Origin: an uncultured Mucilaginibacter sp.
GTDB taxonomy: Bacteria; Bacteroidota; Bacteroidia; Sphingobacteriales; Sphingobacteriaceae
Length of the DNA stretch: 64,000 nt
Assembly: GCA_903866915.1 (NCBI GenBank)
Contig: CAIPPO010000087.1
Coordinates: forward strand, 54,096 to 118,095
Direction of reading: 5' to 3'
Shown here: in pieces, positions 57,745 to 64,000 of the stretch
How positions within the stretch are numbered: position 1 is the first letter of the stretch
Layout: every line of letters starts with the position of its first letter
The notes under the pieces: generated by a model
Databases searched by the model: none
What the model saw: the letters and a program-made list of their open reading frames with translations, nothing else
Told to the model about the DNA's origin: nothing
Made by a program: the position numbers and the translations under genes

Positions 57745-59409
57745 TTAGTGTGATTTAAAGCTGGCAATATCGCTGTAAAAATCCCTGAACGAACTGCGCA
57801 GGCCAATGGTCAGCATGGATGTCTTATCATCAAACTGACTATTCTTTTCTGTTCTCAAAATACCGCCCAGCTCTATTCTTAAATTGTACTTTGGATTGAT
57901 CACGTAGGCGACCTTACCCTGGAGAAAATACATATTCGTACTTAGCCCCTGCCCGGTAAAGTTACCGTAGGCTTTCGCGGGTGAAGTATAGATATCAAAA
58001 ATATCTTTGCCATAATTCAGCCCGTTCATATCAAGGCCATAAAAACCATAATCGCCTTCAGCCGAAAAATCAAAACGTTTGTAGCTATAATTCAATAAGC
58101 CAACCAATTCCCTGAAGTTTGCGCCCCAGGGATGCGCCATTGGCTCGCCGTTCTCGGAGTAATTTTCAATGGCCGAACGTGCCGCATAGGTATAAGGCTT
58201 GGCATTGTTACTTTCGAGTAAATAACTCAGACCCTTAACGCCAAATAAGCTGGGACCACGTATTCCCAGCTGCCAGCCATATTTATTGTCGGATGCGCCA
58301 TTGCTTGAAAAGAAATCTTTCGAGTGAAATTCATTCAAAATAAACTGACCGTAAACCGTTAAACCGTCTGATATCTTAAACTTACCAGTAGCACCCAAAA
58401 TAGATTTATCCGGGTCGTTGCTGGCATTGTTAACCGGCTTCAGGAAAATGATGGGGTTGATATAGTTGAGATCGAATGGGCGTTTAATACCGTTATCATC
58501 CGTAAAAAATCCCATAATATTTTCAAAGAAACCGAGTGAAAGCCGCTTGCTTACATTCCAGTCGAGGTAATGAAATACACCGAATTTCTTCCGGTTGATG
58601 CCATATTGTGATGTTGTAGCCGGATCATTCATATAGGTCCACATCGCCATATACCTAACGTTACCCAGCGTACCGGTAAGTTTGAAGAACGGATAAGGCG
58701 ATGCATAATCAGATAATAACATAGAGCGATAACCATCGCCAATAAATGTTTTATCTCTGCCTGCCGATATGTTCAGGTACTTAGCAGGTGTATAAGAAAC
58801 AGTTGCTGTTATATACGACCAGTTGTAGGTATCACCGGTATGGGATGCCGCATAGGCCTGCCCGGGAATGACACCTACCTGGGTAATATAGGTTGACATA
58901 TAGTCGGGGAAAACAGCGCTGCTGGTATAGCCGGCTATATTGTAATAGAATTTATTGCCGACAGTGCCGCCTAGTTGCAATCCGACCGAGGTATTATTTG
59001 TTGTTTTTGATCCCGAAAAATCCCGACCGATCACCAGGTCGGGCAATACGTCGGCATAAAAGGTTGATCTTGTACCCCGGTAATCTACCAGGTGCTCGTT
59101 GAATAATTTGTTGTAAGCACCGCTAGGTTTGCCTGTACCCGAATGGTAATTCATGATAGAATCATACGCACGTTTTAATAACGAATCGTCAACAAAAAGT
59201 GGCAAAAGGGCTGTATGTTCGTTGGTTTTTGTAGAATACAGCTCCGGGCTTAGCTTTTGATAAAACTGGTACGAATAAGGCTGATACTCCGATTGTGCCG
59301 AGGCAATACCCGTCGAAATCAATAGAATCAACAGAACCATACCCATCCTGCCTGCACCTGCACGGTACCTTTCCTTCAAGAATTGCCTATTAAAATGGTT
59401 AAAAATCAT
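57745..59409 (-). CDS. RemB-like outer-membrane beta-barrel protein, copy 2
   Basis: The 554-residue protein is a paralog of the adjacent gene product. Shared blocks include YQPYSYQFYQKL near the mature N-terminus, KTFIGDGYRSMLLSDYASPY, LDWNVSKRLSLGFFE, YGQFILNEF and INPKYNLRIELGG...R. Alternating hydrophobic strands and an aromatic C-terminus suggest a barrel, resembling gliding protein RemB or Wzi-like capsule barrels. Family naming is tentative. The ATG at 59409 gives a long n-region before the signal helix; the ATG at 59346 (MGMVLLILLISTG) is a better start. It overlaps copy 1 by 11 bp. Confidence 0.85.
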   Translation of the reverse strand: MIFNHFNRQFLKERYRAGAGRMGMVLLILLISTGIASAQSEYQPYSYQFYQKLSPELYSTKTNEHTALLPLFVDDSLLKRAYDSIMNYHSGTGKPSGAYNKLFNEHLVDYRGTRSTFYADVLPDLVIGRDFSGSKTTNNTSVGLQLGGTVGNKFYYNIAGYTSSAVFPDYMSTYITQVGVIPGQAYAASHTGDTYNWSYITATVSYTPAKYLNISAGRDKTFIGDGYRSMLLSDYASPYPFFKLTGTLGNVRYMAMWTYMNDPATTSQYGINRKKFGVFHYLDWNVSKRLSLGFFENIMGFFTDDNGIKRPFDLNYINPIIFLKPVNNASNDPDKSILGATGKFKISDGLTVYGQFILNEFHSKDFFSSNGASDNKYGWQLGIRGPSLFGVKGLSYLLESNNAKPYTYAARSAIENYSENGEPMAHPWGANFRELVGLLNYSYKRFDFSAEGDYGFYGLDMNGLNYGKDIFDIYTSPAKAYGNFTGQGLSTNMYFLQGKVAYVINPKYNLRIELGGILRTEKNSQFDDKTSMLTIGLRSSFRDFYSDIASFKSH

Positions 59410-60985
59410 GATATAGATCCCTGAAAGTACTTCTTAGTCCAAATGTTAACATAAACGTTTTATTATCGGTACCTATGCTTGTTTGTTGCCTCAGCAACCC
59501 ACCAACTTCTATACGTAAATTATATTTCGGGTTGAGCAGGTAAGCCACCGTACCTTCGGCATATTTTAAGGTGTTAGCTACACCCTGGCCCGTACTGCCG
59601 ATGGTTGGCGGCAGGTTTGTATTGTCCGATTGCCTGATATCGTTACCATAGTTAACCGTTTTTGTACTGGTACCGTAGTTGGCGTAGTTGATCTGCCCCT
59701 GCAAATCGAATTTTCCGATCGAATAATTTAATATCCCTACAAACTCCTTAAAATTGGCACCAAGCGGGTCGGCCAATGGTTCGTTGTATTGCGCGTAATT
59801 GACTACCGGGTACTGGTTGGCATAAGTATAAGGGGTTGAAGTATTGTACTCCACCAGGTAGTTAAAGTTCTTTACATTAGCCAGGTCGGCTCCTCGTACG
59901 CCCAGCTGCCACGAATTTCGACTGTTATTGTTACCCGGCGATGAGGCCTGATCGACCAGGTATTGGCCATAGATGGCAGTTTTATTAAATACCTTGTATT
60001 TGGCATTAAAGCCCAGTAAAGTATGATCGGGCACAGGGTTAGCAGGGCCTATAGACGAAGCAAAATAAACCGGGTCGATATAATTTACATCGAAGCCGTG
60101 TAATTGGCCCTGATCATTGGCTTCTTCTGAAATAACTGCATTAAAAAAGCCGATGGATGCTCTGGAAGTAATATTCCAGTCGAGGTAATGGAAACCGGCC
60201 CATTTACGCCTGATATTGGTAAAAGCATTAAAATTAGTAGCATTCTGATCTTCAAGGTAGGCCCACATGGCCATGTATTCAACATTTTTACCAAAGTCTA
60301 CCCGCAGTCGAAGTAAGGGGTATGGCGCGGCATAATCAGATAATAGTACGGAACGATAGCCATCGCCGATAAATGTTTTGTCTTCGCCTAATTCAAGTGT
60401 TACTGCTTTGTTTAGCTTATAACCGATGAGGGCCGTAACGTACGACCAATCGGGTGAAGTAATGCTCCCCGATTTGTTATAGGCTTGCCCGGGTACCATA
60501 CCGGTATTGCCGATATAGGCGGTTTCGTAACTGGCAAACTTGCCCTGGTTTTCGTAGCCGCTGGTATAAAAAAAGAAGTTGTCGCCGATGGTGCCATATA
60601 ACTGGTACCCGCGGGTATTAAGATCGATGGTTTTAGGTTGTTCCAGATCCCGGCCCAGTTGCAGGTCGGTCAGGTAATCGAGCGAAAAAGTGTATTCTTT
60701 AGTATTTACCGATGCCAGATGCCCGCTAAATAATAAATGATCGAGCCAGCTCTTTTTTGAGTTATCGACATTCAGTTGCAACAGCGAATCATAAAGCGGC
60801 CTGGTTATCCCGGTTTTTGTCAGCAGAAAAGGCTTCAGCGAGGTATGCTCGTAGTTATCAGTTGCATATACCGAGGCGTTCAGCTTCTGATAAAACTGAT
60901 ACGAATAAGGCTGGTACATCATTTGAGCCCTGGCAACACCACATATTAAGGTCAATACTAAAAAGCTGGTAAAAAGTTTCTTCAT
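59399..60985 (-). CDS. RemB-like outer-membrane beta-barrel protein, copy 1
   Basis: The 528-residue protein has a clean signal peptide (FTSFLVLTLICGVARAQ) and the same block order as copy 2: YQPYSYQFYQKL, KTFIGDGYRSVLLSDYAAPY, LDWNITSRASIGFF and LNPKYNLRIEVGGLLR. The two are side by side on the same strand and overlap by 11 bp, so they arose by tandem duplication and are co-transcribed. Both follow gmd by 30 bp. The function is not established. Confidence 0.86.
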   Translation of the reverse strand: MKKLFTSFLVLTLICGVARAQMMYQPYSYQFYQKLNASVYATDNYEHTSLKPFLLTKTGITRPLYDSLLQLNVDNSKKSWLDHLLFSGHLASVNTKEYTFSLDYLTDLQLGRDLEQPKTIDLNTRGYQLYGTIGDNFFFYTSGYENQGKFASYETAYIGNTGMVPGQAYNKSGSITSPDWSYVTALIGYKLNKAVTLELGEDKTFIGDGYRSVLLSDYAAPYPLLRLRVDFGKNVEYMAMWAYLEDQNATNFNAFTNIRRKWAGFHYLDWNITSRASIGFFNAVISEEANDQGQLHGFDVNYIDPVYFASSIGPANPVPDHTLLGFNAKYKVFNKTAIYGQYLVDQASSPGNNNSRNSWQLGVRGADLANVKNFNYLVEYNTSTPYTYANQYPVVNYAQYNEPLADPLGANFKEFVGILNYSIGKFDLQGQINYANYGTSTKTVNYGNDIRQSDNTNLPPTIGSTGQGVANTLKYAEGTVAYLLNPKYNLRIEVGGLLRQQTSIGTDNKTFMLTFGLRSTFRDLYHDF

Positions 60986-61015
60986 ATCAAATCAGCTATA
61001 AAGCCTTAACGTTTT

Positions 61016-62152
61016 TTATTCAAAATAGTTTAGGGTTTTAAATCCACCCCGGCGCAAAAATTCATCTCGTTTGGCCAGTTCAAGGTCGGCTTGTACCATA
61101 TCCTGCACTAAAGCTTCCAGATTATACCTGGGTATCCAGCTTAATTTTTCATGTGCCTTGCCGGCATCACCTATTAACAGATCTACCTCGGTAGGTCGGT
61201 AATATTTTGGATCAACCTTTACCACCGTTTGCCCGAATTTAAGCGATTCAGGGTTTAAACCCAGTTCTACCATGCGGTCATCGTCCTTATCGATCACTAC
61301 GCCTTTTTCATGTTCGTTTCTGCCGCTAAACTCAATATCAACCCCCAGGTTAGCAAAGGCCAATCGCACAAAATCGCGTACGGTGGTGGTAACCCCGGTT
61401 GCGATCACAAAATCTTCGGGCTTATCCTGCTGCAGCATCAGCCACATCGCTTCCACATAGTCTTTGGCATGCCCCCAATCGCGTTTGGCCGACAAGTTGC
61501 CCAAATACATGCAATTCTGCAAACCCAATACTATTTTTGCTGCTGCCCGTGTTATTTTTCGCGTTACAAATGTCTCGCCGCGTACCGGACTTTCGTGGTT
61601 AAATAAAATACCGTTGCAGGCGTACATGTTGTAAGCCTCGCGGTAATTAACAATGATCCAGTAGCCATATAACTTTGCCACTGCGTACGGCGAGCGCGGG
61701 TAAAATGGTGTACGCTCACTTTGCGGCACCGCCTGCACCAGGCCGTACAATTCAGAAGTTGAAGCCTGGTAAATGCGCGTCTTTTCTGCCAGTCCCAACA
61801 AGCGCACTGCTTCCAGCAAACGAAGCACCCCAACACCATCGGCATTAGCGGTGTACTCGGGTGTCTCGAAACTCACTTTCACATGGCTTTGTGCCGCCAG
61901 GTTATAAATCTCGTCGGGTTGTATCTCCTGCACCAGCCTGATGAGGTTAGTGGAGTCGGTCATATCCCCATAATAAAGCTTAAATTTAACCCCTGTTTCA
62001 TGCTGATCATGGTACAGGTGGTCGATCCGATCAGTATTGAACAGTGACGACCGTCGCTTGACGCCATGAACCTCATAGCCCTTTTTAAGCAGAAACTCAG
62101 CCAGATAGGCCCCGTCTTGCCCGGTAATACCAGTGATCAAAGCCTTTTTCAT
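61016..62152 (-). CDS. gmd: GDP-mannose 4,6-dehydratase
   Basis: The enzyme makes GDP-4-keto-6-deoxymannose, precursor of GDP-fucose, GDP-rhamnose and GDP-perosamine. In 378 residues the NADP-binding [10 protein letters not shown] is at 8-17, with S131/T132/E134 in STSELYG and the catalytic Y156 and K160 in [20 protein letters not shown] and the GDP-sugar contacts are intact. The GDP-fucose synthase gene is not in the window. It is the first gene of a probable operon with the two barrel genes. Confidence 0.97.
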   Translation of the reverse strand: MKKALITGITGQDGAYLAEFLLKKGYEVHGVKRRSSLFNTDRIDHLYHDQHETGVKFKLYYGDMTDSTNLIRLVQEIQPDEIYNLAAQSHVKVSFETPEYTANADGVGVLRLLEAVRLLGLAEKTRIYQASTSELYGLVQAVPQSERTPFYPRSPYAVAKLYGYWIIVNYREAYNMYACNGILFNHESPVRGETFVTRKITRAAAKIVLGLQNCMYLGNLSAKRDWGHAKDYVEAMWLMLQQDKPEDFVIATGVTTTVRDFVRLAFANLGVDIEFSGRNEHEKGVVIDKDDDRMVELGLNPESLKFGQTVVKVDPKYYRPTEVDLLIGDAGKAHEKLSWIPRYNLEALVQDMVQADLELAKRDEFLRRGGFKTLNYFE

Positions 62153-62182
62153 GGGTGAGTTTACTTAATATGCAATATTATT

Positions 62183-62190
62183 CAAATTTA
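62183..62190 (-). promoter_or_regulatory. Putative -7 box of gmd
   Basis: TAAATTTG on the minus strand is an exact TAnnTTTG match 30 bp before the ATG at 62152. No matching -33 box was found. Confidence 0.4.
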
Positions 62191-62280
62191 TTGGGATTTG
62201 TCAATTAGGCATTGGGCATTTTGTCTGAACCAGGATTCGTCGGATTAAACGATGACCCGGATGTTAATTGGTAACACGTT

Positions 62281-62342
62281 GTCATTGCGAGGAGCCAGCG
62301 TGGGGTTTGCGTGATGGGGGCGACGTGGCAATCGCAAGGAGG
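62281..62342 (+). repeat. REP-like element in repeat copy 1
   Basis: It starts GTCATTGCGAGGAGCCAGC and ends GCGACGTGGCAATCGCAAGGAGG. It matches the elements at 7257 and 7355, about 55 kb away. Confidence 0.8.
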
Positions 62343-62379
62343 CATTAACGGGTTATCGTCTGAACCGTTGATGCGTGTG

Positions 62380-62397
62380 TCCCGATAGCTATCGGGA
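62380..62397. repeat. 18-bp perfect palindrome, second site
   Basis: Identical to 7169-7186. The third copy at 62530-62547 differs by one base (CCAGATAG for CCCGATAG). Confidence 0.85.
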
Positions 62398-62431
62398 TTA
62401 GGACTTACCTGATGTTAATTCGTAACACCCT

Positions 62432-62492
62432 GTCTTTGCGAGGAGCCAGCACCGGGTTGCGGGCTGGGGGCGACGTGGCAATCGCAAGGAGG
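62432..62492 (+). repeat. REP-like element in repeat copy 2
   Basis: It starts GTCTTTGCGAGGAGCCAGC, has a different middle (CACCGGGTTGCGGGCTGG), and ends as copy 1. The ends are better conserved than the centre, as expected of a folded or recognised element. Confidence 0.8.
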
Positions 62493-62573
62493 CATTAACG
62501 GCATTTTGTCTGAACCGTTGATGCGTGTGTCCAGATAGCTATCGGGAGTTTTGATTACGCTGATGCATCCCCC

Positions 62574-63020
62574 CTACCAATCATCCTCCAACTCCTGCCC
62601 CTCCCTATCTTCGCTGTTGATATAGATAAAGTGCGAGCCCGGGGGTGCTTCTTTTTTGGGGAGGTCGCGTAATTTTTGGATATGCAGCTGGTTGTTTTCG
62701 TCGTGCCAAAATTCAAACTCCAGTTTTTCGGGTATCTGGCCCTTTAACCTGGTATTTGGTTTTATCCCGAAATATTCGATCATTTTATAAATTATAGATT
62801 CTGCATCAACTATCTGTGCGCTGGTTTTTTCTGTATCGGCCAGGGCCGCTTGCACCTTCCGGTTACACCGGATGATCCGGTCAAGCTCAATCAATTCGGT
62901 TTGACCGGTATAGGGCAGGGCATTGGCAAGCAGGTTTTGAAAGCGTTCTTCCTGTTCTTTAAGGCGTTCGGTGAGCCGGTAATACCAGGCGCACATGTTT
63001 GTAAATTCTCCGTACATCAT
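62574..63020 (-). CDS. Hypothetical protein, helical N-terminus
   Basis: The 148-residue protein is not recognised. The first ~70 residues are predicted helical (RLTERLKEQEERFQNLL, then a second helix), and the second half is beta-rich with FEFWHDENNQLHIQKL. An acidic end GQELEDDW closes it. It begins 1 bp after the DUF6371 stop, so the two are co-transcribed. Such pairs occur on integrated accessory DNA; that is inference. Confidence 0.65.
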   Translation of the reverse strand: MMYGEFTNMCAWYYRLTERLKEQEERFQNLLANALPYTGQTELIELDRIIRCNRKVQAALADTEKTSAQIVDAESIIYKMIEYFGIKPNTRLKGQIPEKLEFEFWHDENNQLHIQKLRDLPKKEAPPGSHFIYINSEDREGQELEDDW

Positions 63021-63021
63021 A

Positions 63022-64000
63022 TTAGTTTTTAGGGTTTTTAGTTAAAAATTCATCTATAAAGCGGTCGGCAATGTCTATACCCCGCTGGCGTTCATCGGCA
63101 CTGGCATTGCTCTCCAGGTAATCATCAACCTTAAAAGTTGCGGTGGGTATACGCAGACTAAGTTCCCGCGCTTTTTGCTGCCATTTATGGTAAGCGTTGG
63201 CATCGGGGAACAGGATAACCTGGCGATGAGCCAATACCTGGCATTTATCATCCGACAAACCTTCCAGGCTACCTGCCGCCAGCCATACGTATTGAGGTAT
63301 ATATCCCGCAGCTATAACTGCAGTTTTTTCACTTTCAACAATTGCTACCGGTAATTGAGGGTAATGCGCCAGCAGGTGTTCACCAAAGAAGCATTGGCGG
63401 AGTTTGAATTCGGAGTTGCTTTTGCATGCGGAGTGCGAAATGTCAACTGCGGAGTTGTTTTTATCTTCATTTCGCATTTGGAACTCCGAATTCGGCATTA
63501 ACACCCTGTGCACCCAGGTTACATGGTTAAAGGGTTCTTTTACCCGCTTACCGGTAGCCGCATCATAAAGCATTATCTTGCCGGCACGTACCTTTTCGTG
63601 ATGGTCGAGCTGCCAGAAAACCGTTGCGCCCGGCCAATGGGCCGCTGTGCCGATGCAATATTTCAACACCAGTTCTTTGGTTTGTTCCGGGCCAAACATG
63701 CGGCACAAAAACTGCACCAGATGGTTGCGCCCAAAGCTTTTCATCGATCGTTCAACCAGCGACCATTTTAAAAGGTGGTAATTGTTGTTTGCAACTGGCG
63801 TTGTCCTTGCCCTGTTACCCGCAGGTTTTCCGCCCGGATTACCGGCAAAGAACGCAGCCGGTGGGTAATGATAGCCGCAGCTTTCAATCCTGTCGCATTT
63901 GCCAACGTGTTCGGCAAGGTAGGCGCCTGTTTCAGAATCAATATATCGTTTGAAAGTATCGCGACGGTTTTTGCATTGGGGGCACATGTAACGGGTAGCG
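63022..64000 (-). CDS. DUF6371 / primase-TOPRIM-like protein, 5' end outside the window
   Basis: The frame encodes at least 321 residues from an ATG at 63987 and stays open to the right edge. The N-terminal zinc-binding motif C-xx-C with F-x-RYID and GKCDR-x-x-C-GYHYPP matches DUF6371, but in that family several residues come before it, so the true start is probably beyond 64000. Near 235-300 is a TOPRIM-like part: PVAIVESEKTAVIAAG, then AHRQVILFPDANAY. About 33 residues near 160-192 (from FQMRNE to SACKSNSEFK) come from a palindromic insertion at 63406-63493. The role is probably in mobile-element replication or DNA processing, unproven. Confidence 0.75.
   Translation of the reverse strand, partial: ATRYMCPQCKNRRDTFKRYIDSETGAYLAEHVGKCDRIESCGYHYPPAAFFAGNPGGKPAGNRARTTPVANNNYHLLKWSLVERSMKSFGRNHLVQFLCRMFGPEQTKELVLKYCIGTAAHWPGATVFWQLDHHEKVRAGKIMLYDAATGKRVKEPFNHVTWVHRVLMPNSEFQMRNEDKNNSAVDISHSACKSNSEFKLRQCFFGEHLLAHYPQLPVAIVESEKTAVIAAGYIPQYVWLAAGSLEGLSDDKCQVLAHRQVILFPDANAYHKWQQKARELSLRIPTATFKVDDYLESNASADERQRGIDIADRFIDEFLTKNPKN
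63406..63493. repeat. Palindromic insert inside the DUF6371 gene
   Basis: The 12-bp arms GAATTCGGAGTT (63406-63417) and AACTCCGAATTC (63482-63493) are perfect inverted repeats. A second, inner pair, TGCGAAATG (63434-63442) and CATTTCGCA (63468-63476), is also perfect. The reading frame is kept open through the structure. Confidence 0.75.

Larger units (their letters stand above)
62261..62560. repeat. Two-copy direct repeat, about 151-bp period
   Basis: Copy 1 runs from about 62261 and copy 2 from about 62412; both begin ATGTTAATT-x-GTAACAC. Each holds a REP-like element, then GCATTAACGG, then CTGAACCGTTGATGCGTGTGTCC, then the ATAGCTATCGGGA palindrome. Identity is high but not complete. Confidence 0.85.
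62153..62573. other. Gene-free, repeat-rich gap downstream of accessory genes
   Basis: These 421 bp between gmd and the hypothetical gene hold the gmd -7 box, a two-copy direct repeat with a ~151-bp period, two REP-like elements and one exact and one mismatched copy of an 18-bp palindrome. No gene is seen. Confidence 0.7.

Noticed and set aside
62261..62560. CRISPR-like array
   Set aside because: Only two long, similar units with a 151-bp period and no short identical repeats or unique spacers; no cas genes are present.
63985..63987. ATG at 63987 as the true DUF6371 start
   Set aside because: The frame is open to the edge and the zinc motif normally has residues before it, so this Met is probably internal.
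1..64000. tRNA, rRNA and riboswitch genes
   Set aside because: All gaps above 60 bp were read for cloverleaf arms and known riboswitch cores; nothing convincing was seen.

Overview
The window reads as chromosomal DNA of a Bacteroidota bacterium. The family Sphingobacteriaceae (a Mucilaginibacter- or Pedobacter-like genome) is my best inference. The evidence is a complete SprA gene (type IX secretion translocon), a SusC-type plug protein, DUF4292 and DUF6371 proteins, an LptE-type lipoprotein, and repeated matches to the Bacteroidota -7 promoter box TAnnTTTG. No rRNA, tRNA, CRISPR array, integrase or transposase gene was found. Coding density is high and most genes lie on the minus strand.

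Layout. 1-2890: the 5' part of a large cell-envelope protein with an MG-like N-terminus and three serial plug-like modules, cut by the left edge. 2979-5681: dcd, then a divergent operon of a phosphopantetheinyl transferase, lipB and a GDSL lipoprotein. 5810-9429: a Tat-exported PLP enzyme, a small membrane protein and L-serine dehydratase, with two repeat-rich gaps. 9550-17332: DUF5684 and DUF2752 membrane proteins, an RDD protein, and the tightly coupled plus-strand operon SpoIIM / membrane protein / DUF4129 / DUF4350 / MoxR ATPase / DUF58. This is the best candidate in the window for a poorly described system. 17333-18136: an MscS channel.

18541-26230 (minus): groES-groEL, then the run miaB, sigma-54 activator, lptE, a TPR-like acidic protein and secG. 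26529-27596: a lone lipoprotein with seven internal repeats, probably a seven-bladed propeller. 27615-37606 (minus): NADP-malic enzyme, ruvA and the 7-kb sprA. 37725-46916 (minus): flippase, dut, a TPR protein, a DUF4292 lipoprotein, an EnvC-like hydrolase activator, two TatA-type subunits, gatA and an MltD-like transglycosylase, many of them envelope genes. 46983-50514: acylphosphatase, an amidohydrolase, rlmN and comF. 50633-55513: scpA, glyA and a large hybrid histidine kinase 7 bp behind glyA. 55736-57664: dxs. 57745-62152: two tandem outer-membrane paralogs and gmd. 62153-64000: a repeat-rich gap and two genes (a hypothetical protein and a DUF6371/TOPRIM-like protein running off the right edge) that look like accessory DNA.

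Working together: much of the window serves the envelope, including LPS transport (LptE), protein export (SecG, TatA, SprA), peptidoglycan remodelling (EnvC-like, MltD), glycan synthesis (Gmd, flippase) and the MoxR membrane cluster. The rest is housekeeping metabolism and folding. Intergenic DNA holds several families of short palindromes and tandem words. Some are shared between sites 55 kb apart, and one palindrome of similar type appears to have been inserted in frame inside the DUF6371 gene.
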